Shown here: positions 34,894 to 42,742 of the stretch, piece after piece
Position numbering within the stretch: position 1 is the first letter of the stretch
How the letters are laid out: every line of letters begins with the position of its first letter
DNA from: Ligilactobacillus murinus DSM 20452 = NBRC 14221
GTDB lineage: Bacteria > Bacillota > Bacilli > Lactobacillales > Lactobacillaceae
Direction of reading: 5' to 3'
NCBI RefSeq assembly: GCF_001591685.1
Contig: NZ_BCVJ01000011.1
Span: 1-42,841, forward strand
DNA length: 42,841 nt
The notes under the pieces: model-generated
The model's database searches: none
The model's input: only the letters and a program-made list of their open reading frames with translations
What the model was told of the DNA's origin: nothing
Position numbers and translations under genes: made by a program

Positions 34894-36225
34894 ATGAAAG
34901 AAAATTTACGTGAATTTGCGTTAAAACATTTACCGGACTATTTTGAGCTGTTGCGTTTGCGTTCGATCTCAGCCCAGCAAAGAGAGATCCCCGAGACGGC
35001 AGCGTATCTGGTGAAAGTTTTTAATGAGTTAGGGGCAGCTCGGGTGGAAAAATTAGGGAGTCCGGAACATGCGCCAGCTATCTTTGCTGAATTTACTGGC
35101 AATGATCCGACTAAAACGATCTTGTTTTATCAGCACTATGATGTTCAGCCACCAGAACCCTTGGAGAAATGGGAAAGTGATCCTTTTGAACCGACGATCA
35201 GGGAGGAAAAACTTTATGCCAGAGGAGCTTCCGATAATAAAGGCGAGCTGATCTCACGCTTAGTCTTAGTTAAATATTTTCAGGCAAATGGTGGTTTGCC
35301 AGTCAACGTGAAATTTTTTGTTGAAGGTGAAGAAGAGATCGGCAGTTTACATGTCGAACAGATCGTTAAGGAAAACAAAGCCAAACTAGCCGCAGATGCT
35401 TGTATCTGGGAAGGTGGTGGCAAAAACTACGTCGACAATTATCAGATCGTCGGTGGTATGCGGGGGATCACGGTCTTTGATGTCGAAACGACAACAGCTG
35501 ATATCGATCTGCATTCATCGTTAGCTTCATATGCAGAAAATGCTGCTTGGCGTTTAGTTCGTGGCTTAGCTACTTTACGTGATGATACCGGCAAAGTTTT
35601 AGTTGAAGGTTTTTATGATGATGTCCAACCGTTGAGCAAGGCGGAAGAAGAAGCCGTTTTTGCCTATGATTTTGACTTAGATGTGGCGATCAGTCGGGCT
35701 GGTTTGAGACGGACCCTCAAAGCCGAGCATAAATTAGCGTTAGTCAATGAACCAACGATGACGATCAATGGTTTGACTGCTGGTTATCAAGGTAAAGGTG
35801 TCAAAACGGTGATCCCGCATATGGCTTCGGCGAAATTGGATTGTCGGTTAACGCCTTCACAAGATCCAAAAAAGATCGCACAGTTGATCCAAGAACATTT
35901 AGATAAAAATGGCTTTGAAGATCTGAAAGTCAGGTATCGTCTAGGTGAAAATGGGCATCGTTCACCGATGAGTGATCCCTTTATCCAATTAGTCCTTGCT
36001 AAGGCCAAAGAATACTACGGTAAACAAACTAAATATCTACCTAATTCAGCTGGTGGTGGTCCTGCTGAGGCCTTTAGTAATGAACTGGACCTACCGATCG
36101 TGATCTTAGGGGTCTCTTATGCCGGAAGCCAGGTGCACAGCCCCAATGAGCATATTCGACTCCAGGATTTTGGGGATGGAACTCAGCTTTTAGGTGATAT
36201 TTTGGTGGAATTTGGTAAAAATTAA
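34894..36225 (+). CDS. M20 family metallopeptidase (dipeptidase-like), second paralogue
   Basis: A 443-residue M20 peptidase collinear with the one at 30349. Metal-site segments are YQHYDVQPPEP, GASDNKGE, EGEEEIGS, EGGGKNY and the C-terminal VHSPNEHIRL. A lid domain at about 190-320 is included. ATG 34894 fits the AAAGGAAG ribosome site; a GTG three codons upstream is too close to it. It is a single-gene unit with its own terminator, not under T-box control. A paralogue pair 4.5 kb apart bracketing an IS remnant suggests duplication. Confidence 0.87.
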   Translation: MKENLREFALKHLPDYFELLRLRSISAQQREIPETAAYLVKVFNELGAARVEKLGSPEHAPAIFAEFTGNDPTKTILFYQHYDVQPPEPLEKWESDPFEPTIREEKLYARGASDNKGELISRLVLVKYFQANGGLPVNVKFFVEGEEEIGSLHVEQIVKENKAKLAADACIWEGGGKNYVDNYQIVGGMRGITVFDVETTTADIDLHSSLASYAENAAWRLVRGLATLRDDTGKVLVEGFYDDVQPLSKAEEEAVFAYDFDLDVAISRAGLRRTLKAEHKLALVNEPTMTINGLTAGYQGKGVKTVIPHMASAKLDCRLTPSQDPKKIAQLIQEHLDKNGFEDLKVRYRLGENGHRSPMSDPFIQLVLAKAKEYYGKQTKYLPNSAGGGPAEAFSNELDLPIVILGVSYAGSQVHSPNEHIRLQDFGDGTQLLGDILVEFGKN

Positions 36226-36250
36226 ATTTTTTTGAACTAAGTGGTTATTT

Positions 36251-36280
36251 GCGACGAAATGAGGATTTTGTCGCTTTTTT
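36251..36280 (+). terminator. Rho-independent terminator after the M20 peptidase
   Basis: GCGACGAAAT pairs with ATTTTGTCGC (10 bp, one G-T pair) around GAGG, followed by six T. Confidence 0.9.
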
Positions 36281-36354
36281 GAGTGTTTTTATCTGTATTT
36301 TTACTGTAAGAGAACTATAATGGAGGTGAAATTTGATAGATAGGGTGATATGTT

Positions 36355-38049
36355 ATGTTAAAGAATAAAGCAGTAATGATCGGTGCTGGTATCGCTAATA
36401 TGGCTGCCGCCGTTTATTTGATCCAAGAAGGTCATTGGCGTGGCGAAGACATCACTTTTTATGCCCTTGATCTACATGGAGCAAATGATGGTGCTGCCGC
36501 TTCAGTTGCAGCTGAACAGTATTGGAACAAGAACCATCCAATGGAAAACACCAAGGGCTACGTTGCACGTGGTGGGCGGATGTTGAATTATCGGACTTAT
36601 GTTGATCTGATGGATCTATTAGATCGGATCCCTTCAGTAACTGAGCCAGGTATGACAGCGGCTGAAGATACGCGTGATTTTGATAGCAAACACCGGACAT
36701 TTGATAAAGCACGGCTGATGCAAGGTGGTAAAGGGATCATTGATGGTCACAAACTAGGACTGAATAATTTAGACCGCATGCTATTGACCCGCTTGATCAT
36801 GTTACCTGATGATAAGGAAGAAGAATTGGACAATGTTTCGATCGCTGAATACTTTAAAGATGATCCACATATGTTCCAAACGAATTTCTGGTACATGTGG
36901 GAGACGACATTTGCCTTTCGCGTTGAATCATCAGCGCAAGAATTACGGCGCTATATGCACCAAATGATCTATGAATTTACTCAGATCGAACACTTAGTTG
37001 GCGTCAATCGGACACGCTATAATCAATTTGAAAGTATTATGTTACCTTTGATCAAATACCTCGAAGGTCAAGGATGCAAGTTTGTGATGAATAGTCGGGT
37101 CGAAGCTTTTGATTTCAAAGAGACGTCGATGCAAGATGAGATCACCGTTACTGGTTTAGAGATCTTAGATACTGCGACAAACGAAAAGAAGCATGTTGCG
37201 ATCGCTTCTGATACCGCCGTCTTCTTTACGAATGGTTCGATCACAGACTCGGCTAGCCTGGGTGACTTCAATACACCTGCACCGGAAAATATGGACTATG
37301 GGGCTGCTTCCTCACTGTGGAAGCAAGCGACTGAGCATTTCTATAATTTGGGTAATCCAGATAAATTCTTTGCTGATCGGAACGCTTCAGAATGGGTCAG
37401 CTTTACTTTGACGACCAAAGATCATCTGTTGTTAAATGAGATCACACGGATCACGACCCAATTACCAGGGAATGCGCTCAATTCATTTCTATCAACAGAG
37501 CCGATCACACCACTAGGCCATGAAGATGTCAATATGTCGATCGTTGTTCACCATCAACCGCACTTTACGACGCAAAAACCAAATGAGACCGTCTTATGGG
37601 GTTATTTCCTTTACCCAAGACGGCGGGGTGAATTTGTTGATAAGCAATACATTAAGATGACTGGTAAAGAGATGTTACAAGAATTGATCGGGCAACTTTC
37701 TAAAGTCGATCCCGGACCGGTCAATATCAAAGAAAAAGAAGCAGCGATCATGGATAGCGTGATCAATTGTATCCCAGTTTATATGCCATATGCTTCTGCT
37801 TTGTTCAATAACCGGGCTAAGAGCGATCGCCCAGAAGTCATCCCAGAACATTCGACGAACTTAGCCTTTACCGGTGAATTTGTGGAACAACCATATCAGA
37901 TGGTCTTTACCGAACAAAGTGCTGTTCGTTCTGGTGAGATCGCTGCTTTCCACTTTGCCGGTGTGCCGATGAGCAAATTGGTCAAGACACCACGCTATGA
38001 CAAAGATCCCCGGGTCTTGATGCGAGCTGCTAAGCGAATGTTTGAATAG
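36355..38049 (+). CDS. ohyA: Oleate hydratase (myosin-cross-reactive antigen family)
   Basis: A 564-residue FAD enzyme adding water to cis-9 double bonds of unsaturated fatty acids, a detoxification step in lactobacilli. The FAD-binding motif is GAGIANMAAAVYL (11-23). The C-terminal EFVEQPYQMVFTEQSAVRSGE is highly conserved. The loop that is often GGREM reads GGRML here (about residues 75-79), so the catalytic Glu is Met, as in one known branch of the family. It is a single gene with its own promoter region and a downstream terminator. Confidence 0.93.
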   Translation: MLKNKAVMIGAGIANMAAAVYLIQEGHWRGEDITFYALDLHGANDGAAASVAAEQYWNKNHPMENTKGYVARGGRMLNYRTYVDLMDLLDRIPSVTEPGMTAAEDTRDFDSKHRTFDKARLMQGGKGIIDGHKLGLNNLDRMLLTRLIMLPDDKEEELDNVSIAEYFKDDPHMFQTNFWYMWETTFAFRVESSAQELRRYMHQMIYEFTQIEHLVGVNRTRYNQFESIMLPLIKYLEGQGCKFVMNSRVEAFDFKETSMQDEITVTGLEILDTATNEKKHVAIASDTAVFFTNGSITDSASLGDFNTPAPENMDYGAASSLWKQATEHFYNLGNPDKFFADRNASEWVSFTLTTKDHLLLNEITRITTQLPGNALNSFLSTEPITPLGHEDVNMSIVVHHQPHFTTQKPNETVLWGYFLYPRRRGEFVDKQYIKMTGKEMLQELIGQLSKVDPGPVNIKEKEAAIMDSVINCIPVYMPYASALFNNRAKSDRPEVIPEHSTNLAFTGEFVEQPYQMVFTEQSAVRSGEIAAFHFAGVPMSKLVKTPRYDKDPRVLMRAAKRMFE

Positions 38050-38118
38050 TATGTGTCCAAGTTTAGCCTCTCGTAAATAATAAGAGGGTGTCCGTCAACT
38101 GATAGGGATGACCCATAC

Positions 38119-38153
38119 AACACTTCCTGCAGAAATGTGGGGAGTGTTTTTTT
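38119..38153 (+). terminator. Terminator downstream of oleate hydratase
   Basis: AACACT(T)CC pairs with GGAGTGTT with one bulged base and a 13-base loop, followed by a T run. Confidence 0.75.
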
Positions 38154-38433
38154 ACGCATAGTATGCATAGAATTTCAACCATTGCAAATATGAGTAGAAC
38201 AGACCAAAAAGCTCTTTTCGACAGTTGTTCGCTATTTTTTAGTACGGATATTATACCAAAAGCGCATCATTACACTCACCTAGATCGGTCCCTAAAGAAC
38301 AAGATATTTAGATAAATTAGTACAATGTAATAAAATAAAAAATATATTACTTAAATAATTTTAAAGTAGTAGCCGAGATGCTTACGACTTTTTGGGTAAG
38401 GCTATTTGCTAGTAATCTAAAAAAGAAAATGGT
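38154..38433. other. 280-bp stretch without a supported gene
   Basis: AT-rich sequence with no full gene. On the minus strand at 38153-38250 two overlapping frames are open: one reads KIANNCRKELFGLFYSYLQW to a stop, the other NSEQLSKRAFWSVLLIFAMV. This could be the tail of a decayed mobile element, but nothing recognisable confirms it. Confidence 0.35.
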
Positions 38434-38458
38434 TACAATATGATTGATCTAGACCAAT
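38434..38458 (+). promoter_or_regulatory. -10 element and NagR/DasR-like operator
   Basis: TACAAT (38434-38439) is followed by ATTGATCTAGACCAAT (38443-38458), a 16-bp palindrome with one mismatch. It matches the TGGTCTAGACCA core bound by GntR/HutC regulators of amino-sugar use (NagR/YvoA/DasR class). The position just after the -10 would allow repression. The downstream pseudogene contains MupG, a MurNAc-6P-pathway enzyme, which fits. Confidence 0.6.
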
Positions 38459-38471
38459 AAGAGGTGTATTT

Positions 38472-39367
38472 TTGAGATCGAGAAAAGAAGAAATATTAGA
38501 GATATTAACTAAAAACCATAATAAATTCACTGCAAAAGAATTAGCAGATAAATTACAGATCGATCGGGCTAATGTTAGTCGTTATCTCAATGAGTTGACC
38601 AAATTAGGGGCTGATGGGATCAGATTAGACGAAGGCTTTGATGGCAGTAAAGAAGCCATGTTGAGTTATAACCCCGAAGGTCTGCGATCGAGCTGAATAT
38701 GAGCAACAATGTAGTATATTTGGAAAATATCTTGTCATATGAAGCTAATGAACCCTTTATTTATGGGTGTCATAACTTCTATCTGCAAGAAGGTTCAGCC
38801 TTGCCGTATGATTTCTTTGTCAGTTGCAGTCAACGTTTCAAGCGCCATGGCATCAAAACAGCAGCTTTTGTAACAAGTCAAAGTGCTAAAGGTGGACCGT
38901 GGGATGTCAATGATGGCTTACCTACGCTTGAAATGCATCGGCATCCACCGCTTGAACTGCAGGCACGACATCTGTTTTCGACTGGGTTGATCGATACGGT
39001 GATCATTGGTAATGCCTATGCTTCAGATGAAGAACTAAGATCACTAGCAGCAATCGATCGCTATAAATTGAGTCTAGGGATCGAGTTTGTACCGCAAGTA
39101 ACGAAGCTTGAAAAAAAGATCGTAGCCTACCCGAAGCACTTCCGGCGGGGCGATATTACAGCCAGTGCGATCCGTTCGACGATGGTGCGCGCAAAATACG
39201 CTGAGCAGACTAACCCAGCTCATGATAATACCAAGGAATTCCAAAGAGGCGATGTGGTGATCGGCAATGATGACTTTGGAAAGTATAAAAATGAGCTCCA
39301 GATCGTTTTAGAACCGTACAGTGATCCACGCAAGAGTTTAGTTGGCAAGATCCACCAGAAGAATTGA
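38472..39367 (+). pseudogene. Chimeric winged-HTH / MupG (DUF871) pseudogene with frameshift
   Basis: A TTG start with a GAGGTG ribosome site opens a frame encoding a 44-residue winged HTH (MRSRKEEILEILTKNHNKFT ... NVSRYLNELTK), like the N-terminus of LevR-type or similar PTS regulators. It runs straight into LGADGIRLDEGFDG, which is mid-barrel MupG sequence, and stops at 38696. MupG then continues in another frame: IELN just before ATG 38699, then MSNNVVYLENI ... GCHNFY ... DGLPTLEMHRH ... to 39367. About 120 N-terminal residues of MupG (6-phospho-N-acetylmuramidase) are missing and one base is probably lost near 38684. The C-terminal 222 residues could still be translated, but not as a full enzyme. 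Confidence 0.8.
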
Positions 39368-39560
39368 TGCTGTTAGATTTTGTCAAACCGTGGACAAAGT
39401 TTAAATTTGTGCCTAGAAACTGAGCGTTTGAGGTGTAAGTGATCGATAAACTATGTGTGAAATAGCTGGGAAGTAATAAAAATCGCAGTTATCATAAGGT
39501 GTAGAAGTACTCAGTTCAATTCTTAGAATTTCTGATAAATTAATGTTATAGTAGATAATG

Positions 39561-39573
39561 TAGAAACATTCTA
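39561..39573. promoter_or_regulatory. Inverted repeat upstream of dps
   Basis: TAGAA-ACA-TTCTA lies 24 bases before the dps start, after TATAGT (39547-39552). A related TTAGAATTTCTGATAA lies at 39525-39540. These could be PerR-like sites but do not match the consensus closely. Confidence 0.3.
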
Positions 39574-39596
39574 ATTTATCTTGGGAGGAATTTTAC

Positions 39597-40064
39597 ATGA
39601 AGTATGGAGAAACAAAGAAAGTTTTGAACCAACTTGTTGCAGATCTGAGCCAAATGTCGATGATCATTCATCAAACACATTGGTATATGCGTGGCACCAA
39701 CTTTTTGAAGTTACACCCCTTGATGGATGAATTCATGGATGAGATCAATGATCAACTCGATGTGATCTCGGAACGCTTGATCATTCTTGATGGAGCACCA
39801 TATTCAACGCTTCGTGAAATGACTGAGCATACAGGGATCAAAGATGAACCTGGTAGCTATGACAAGACGATGGCAGAACATCTAGCTAAATTGCTAGAAG
39901 GTTATCGCTATCTTGAAGCATTATATCAAAAAGGCATCGAAGTCAGTGATCAAGAACAAGATCACAGCACACAAGATATCTTTATCGGATTTAAGACCGA
40001 TATCGAAAAGAAAATCTGGATGGTAAGTGCTGAACTAGGTAACGCACCTGAGATCGATAAATAG
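39597..40064 (+). CDS. dps: Dps family DNA-binding/ferritin-like protein
   Basis: A 155-residue miniferritin forming a dodecamer that oxidises and stores iron. The ferroxidase motif is HQTHWYMRG (25-33) with DEINDQLDVISERL (48-61), supplying the His, Asp and Glu ligands at the subunit interface. The N-terminus is short and only mildly basic, so DNA binding is uncertain. It has a GGGAGG ribosome site, single-gene unit with strong terminator. Confidence 0.92.
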   Translation: MKYGETKKVLNQLVADLSQMSMIIHQTHWYMRGTNFLKLHPLMDEFMDEINDQLDVISERLIILDGAPYSTLREMTEHTGIKDEPGSYDKTMAEHLAKLLEGYRYLEALYQKGIEVSDQEQDHSTQDIFIGFKTDIEKKIWMVSAELGNAPEIDK

Positions 40065-40074
40065 TTAAGAGTCT

Positions 40075-40111
40075 AAACATCATGTTATCGCTTGATAGCA
40101 TGATGTTTTTT
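40075..40111 (+). terminator. Rho-independent terminator after dps
   Basis: A perfect 14-bp stem (40076-40089 with 40094-40107, one G-T pair), a 4-base loop and six T. Confidence 0.93.
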
Positions 40112-40137
40112 GTATACAACTAACGCTTAACGAAATA

Positions 40138-40166
40138 TTGCACAACGTATATCCACTTGCTATACT
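40138..40166 (+). promoter_or_regulatory. Putative promoter of the ACT-domain gene
   Basis: TTGCAC (40138-40143), a 17-bp spacer and TATACT (40161-40166). A second TATAAT at 40173-40178 lacks a good -35. Confidence 0.6.
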
Positions 40167-40201
40167 TACAGCTATAATAAGTGTAAGAAGAGGAGACGAA
40201 T

Positions 40202-40570
40202 ATGGAATTAAAAGTTATCGCACATGATTTTTCAGTTTGCAAAGTAAAAGATTATTCACAAGTTGACTTGAATAAGGAATACTGTTTTACGGGAAAAACA
40301 GACGAAGAAAACTCACTAGTTTGTTTGACTAAAGATGTACCTCCAAACGTCTTGGAACGTGATGATGCTTGGAAAGCTTTCCGGATCCAAGGTGTGTTAG
40401 ATTTTTCACTGATCGGGATCTTGGCTAAGATCTCGACTTTGTTAGCAGAAAATAAAATCGGTATTTTTGCGATCTCAACTTACAATACGGATTACATCTT
40501 GACTAAGGCAAAAGACTATCAATCAGCATTAGATGTATTGGCTAAAGCAGGTTATCAGATCGTAGAATAA
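40202..40570 (+). CDS. ACT domain-containing protein
   Basis: A 122-residue protein with two ACT-like halves. The C-terminal half VQGVLDFSLIGILAKISTLL-type sequence (about 63-115: RIQGVLDFSLIGILAKISTL ... ISTYNTDYILTK) matches COG3603-type small ACT proteins. These resemble aspartokinase regulatory domains and may bind amino acids. The start has an AGAGGAGA ribosome site. It is alone; no enzyme domain is attached. Function is unknown. Confidence 0.78.
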   Translation: MELKVIAHDFSVCKVKDYSQVDLNKEYCFTGKTDEENSLVCLTKDVPPNVLERDDAWKAFRIQGVLDFSLIGILAKISTLLAENKIGIFAISTYNTDYILTKAKDYQSALDVLAKAGYQIVE

Positions 40571-40630
40571 ACAGTAAATGAGATGTGAGCTACACTGAGA
40601 AAGTGACCAAGCGTATGAGGGGATGAGCAG

Positions 40631-41128
40631 ATGTCAGAAAGACAAACAAATAAAAAATTAGCTATCGATATGGTCACAGTTTTGACGCAACCACCAGTTC
40701 CACCGGCGTTGCATTATGTGAATCCGCGGACGATCATGGGAGAATTTGAATGGAATAAGCTGAAAAAACAATATCGTTTGTTAGCTGATCATCACTGCAT
40801 GATCTGTCAACGATATGTCAGTCATACTGCTGGGGACTGGCTTGAACTCCACGAGCAATATGAATATGATTTTGTTAATTTGATCCAAACATTGACCGGA
40901 TATGTCTCGATCTGTCATGAATGCCACATGTATATCCACACGGGATTTTTGGGTTTACAATTGCAGCAAGGTACTATCAGTTTAGAGAAATATCAGCAAG
41001 TGATCACTAAGGGAGATGCGTTGTTGCAAGCGTTTGGGTTGCAAAAGATAATGTATCCAAGTGAAGCATGCTTCTATGATCCTAAGTGGAAATTATCATT
41101 TGACGGAAAGCTGTATCAAAGTCACTGA
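40631..41128 (+). CDS. Unknown protein with HNH-like Cys/His zinc-binding core
   Basis: A 165-residue protein. A CMIC pair (Cys56, Cys59) and CHEC (Cys95, Cys98) could bind zinc. WLELHEQYEY (His74) and CHMYIH (His99, His103) follow the spacing of HNH endonucleases (C-x2-C ... xLH ... C-x2-C-H-x3-H). The central HH pair of classical HNH is incomplete, so nuclease activity is unsure. The ribosome site is weak (GAGGGGATGAG), and the gene starts 61 bases after the ACT gene. It might be a conserved lactobacillal protein of unknown role. Confidence 0.6.
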   Translation: MSERQTNKKLAIDMVTVLTQPPVPPALHYVNPRTIMGEFEWNKLKKQYRLLADHHCMICQRYVSHTAGDWLELHEQYEYDFVNLIQTLTGYVSICHECHMYIHTGFLGLQLQQGTISLEKYQQVITKGDALLQAFGLQKIMYPSEACFYDPKWKLSFDGKLYQSH

Positions 41129-41191
41129 TGTATAGTGTATAATTAAAGTGTAAACGGTTACTGTTTTTGTGATCGCAAGGGGGTCTTGAAC

Positions 41192-41389
41192 ATGAAAGAT
41201 AAAATGAATATTGCTATTGTAGTTGCTATTTTTGTTACGCAGTATTTTTATAGTTTGTTTATTGCCAAGTTGATGCCTTCTGCTGAAGTGAACTTAGTCG
41301 TTAATATTTTAGTTAGTTTGTTAGTGATTGCAAGTGTTGTTTTGGTATTCAAGGGATTGGAAAAATGGAAAATACGTGATACTGAATAA
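41192..41389 (+). CDS. Small two-helix membrane protein, unknown function
   Basis: A 65-residue protein with two hydrophobic segments (about 7-27 and 32-53) and a charged tail KGLEKWKIRDTE. AAGGGGG at 41177-41183 sets ATG 41192. A TATAAT (41138-41143) is upstream. No family is recognised. Confidence 0.6.
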   Translation: MKDKMNIAIVVAIFVTQYFYSLFIAKLMPSAEVNLVVNILVSLLVIASVVLVFKGLEKWKIRDTE

Positions 41390-41420
41390 AAGAATTGGCA
41401 CTTAAACTTCGGGATAGTTT

Positions 41421-41603
41421 ATGAAGAAATATTTGGAGATTGTAGAAAAAGCTGTAGTTGCTCTGTTAATTGCTTTTATTTTTCTTGGTATAGCGTATCT
41501 TTTCGGAATCGATCTCAATGTAAATAGATATATTTGTATAGTGATAGGAACGATGTTTGGTTGGTCTTTAATTGGTATTATTCGAATAAAGCGTTCACGA
41601 TAG
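41421..41603 (+). CDS. Small two-helix membrane protein, unknown function
   Basis: A 60-residue protein with hydrophobic segments at about 12-29 and 37-54 and a basic end RIKRSR. The ribosome site is weak (CGGGATAG). It lies 31 bases after a similar small membrane protein, so they may be an operon, closed by the terminator at 41611. GATC is rare here compared with the core genes. Confidence 0.5.
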   Translation: MKKYLEIVEKAVVALLIAFIFLGIAYLFGIDLNVNRYICIVIGTMFGWSLIGIIRIKRSR

Positions 41604-41610
41604 AGCGATT

Positions 41611-41634
41611 GGCGCCTGAGTAGGGCGTCTTTTT
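41611..41634 (+). terminator. Rho-independent terminator after the small membrane protein genes
   Basis: GGCGCC pairs with GGCGTC (one G-T pair) around a 7-base loop, followed by five T. Confidence 0.75.
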
Positions 41635-41677
41635 GTCGTGTGGAATTAAAATCTTAAAGTGGGGTTAAGGGAGCTAT

Positions 41678-41717
41678 AGTACTGTATCATCTAATTGATG
41701 GTATAGTGCTTTTTTTG
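41678..41717 (+). terminator. Strong terminator upstream of the recombinase with no gene before it
   Basis: A 14-bp stem (41678-41691 with 41697-41710, several G-T pairs), a 5-base loop and seven T. No coding region lies between it and the previous terminator (41634), so it may insulate the recombinase or belong to a displaced gene. Confidence 0.75.
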
Positions 41718-41755
41718 TGTCTAATCAATTAAATAACCGTAGTAAACTAAAATTA

Positions 41756-41783
41756 CTCTCCAACAACGTAAGCCATCCTCATG
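41756..41783 (+). repeat. Left inverted repeat (IR-L) of the recombinase module
   Basis: A 28-bp sequence starting CTCTCCAAC and ending CCATCCTCATG. It matches the reverse complement of 42753-42780 at 25 of 28 positions (differences at repeat positions 4, 10 and 17). It lies 26 bases before the recombinase start. Confidence 0.9.
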
Positions 41784-41809
41784 GTTATAAATTTATGGGG
41801 GAACAAAAA

Positions 41810-42742
41810 ATGGAAAACAATAAAAATACAAAGCACGAGCTATTTCACGAATACTACGCACGTTGGATCAATATCTATAAGGAAGGTGCAATTCGACGTG
41901 TAACAATGCAAAAATACAAAATGACGCAGCAGTGGCTAGTTAAGTTGATTCCTAATTTAGAAGTATGCCAGTTGAATCGTACGACCTATCAGCAATTGTT
42001 AAACGATTATGCAAAATACCATGAACGCCAAACAACGATGGATTTTCATCATCAATTAAAAGCAGCGATCTTAGATGCAGTTGATGAAGGATGGATCAAT
42101 CGTGACCCAACACGAAAAGCGATCATTAAGGGAAAAACACCACGTGAAAAGAAGCAAAAGTTTTTAAATCAATTTGAAGTTCATAAGCTTCTAAGTGATT
42201 TAGATCTAGGTCCAAAGATCAATTGGGACTGGATGATTTTACTGATCGCTAAAACGGGAATGCGTTTTTCAGAGGCATTAGCATTAACGCCAGCAGATTT
42301 TGATTTTTTACACCAAACTGTACGTGTAAATAAGACATGGGATTATAAAAACGACACTGGATTTATGCCAACTAAAAACTTTACATCTAACCGCAAGATT
42401 CAGATCGATTGGCAGACGGTCATTCAGTTCACAGAATTATTGAAGGGGTTGCCAGAAGATGAGCCGATTTTTGTAAAAGGTAAGGTTTGGAATTCGACAC
42501 CTAATAAGCGTTTAGAGCGACATTGCAAAAATGTAGGTATTCCAGTGATCACGATCCATGGTTTGCGACATACCCATGCATCGTTGTTATTATTTGCCGG
42601 GGTGTCAATTGCCAGTGTGGCACGAAGATTGGGGCATGCAAGTATGACTACGACACAAAAAACATACTTGCATATTATTGCAGAATTAGAGAACAAAGAC
42701 GTTGATTTGGTTATGCGCTCGCTATCTGGGCTAAGTAACTAA
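41810..42742 (+). CDS. Tyrosine recombinase / site-specific integrase
   Basis: A 310-residue phage-type tyrosine recombinase. The SAM-like core-binding domain is at about 8-105. The catalytic domain is at about 115-300 with all active residues: Arg152 in TGMRFSEAL, His250 and Arg253 in HGLRHTH, His276 in LGHASM and nucleophile Tyr286 in TQKTYLH. It lacks the N-terminal AP2-like arm-binding domain of many integrative-element integrases, so a simple inversion role is plausible. ATG 41810 follows GGGGGAAC. The frame is open further upstream, through the left repeat to a GTG at 41717. The gene lies alone between inverted repeats. Confidence 0.92.
   Translation: MENNKNTKHELFHEYYARWINIYKEGAIRRVTMQKYKMTQQWLVKLIPNLEVCQLNRTTYQQLLNDYAKYHERQTTMDFHHQLKAAILDAVDEGWINRDPTRKAIIKGKTPREKKQKFLNQFEVHKLLSDLDLGPKINWDWMILLIAKTGMRFSEALALTPADFDFLHQTVRVNKTWDYKNDTGFMPTKNFTSNRKIQIDWQTVIQFTELLKGLPEDEPIFVKGKVWNSTPNKRLERHCKNVGIPVITIHGLRHTHASLLLFAGVSIASVARRLGHASMTTTQKTYLHIIAELENKDVDLVMRSLSGLSN

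Noticed and set aside
30349-36225. Composite transposon bounded by the M20 gene copies
   Set aside because: The copies are diverged peptidase genes without terminal repeats, and the IS remnant between them is single and incomplete.
41717-41809. Longer recombinase starting at GTG 41717
   Set aside because: It starts directly on the terminator T run with no ribosome site and reads through the inverted repeat; ATG 41810 has a GGGGGA site.
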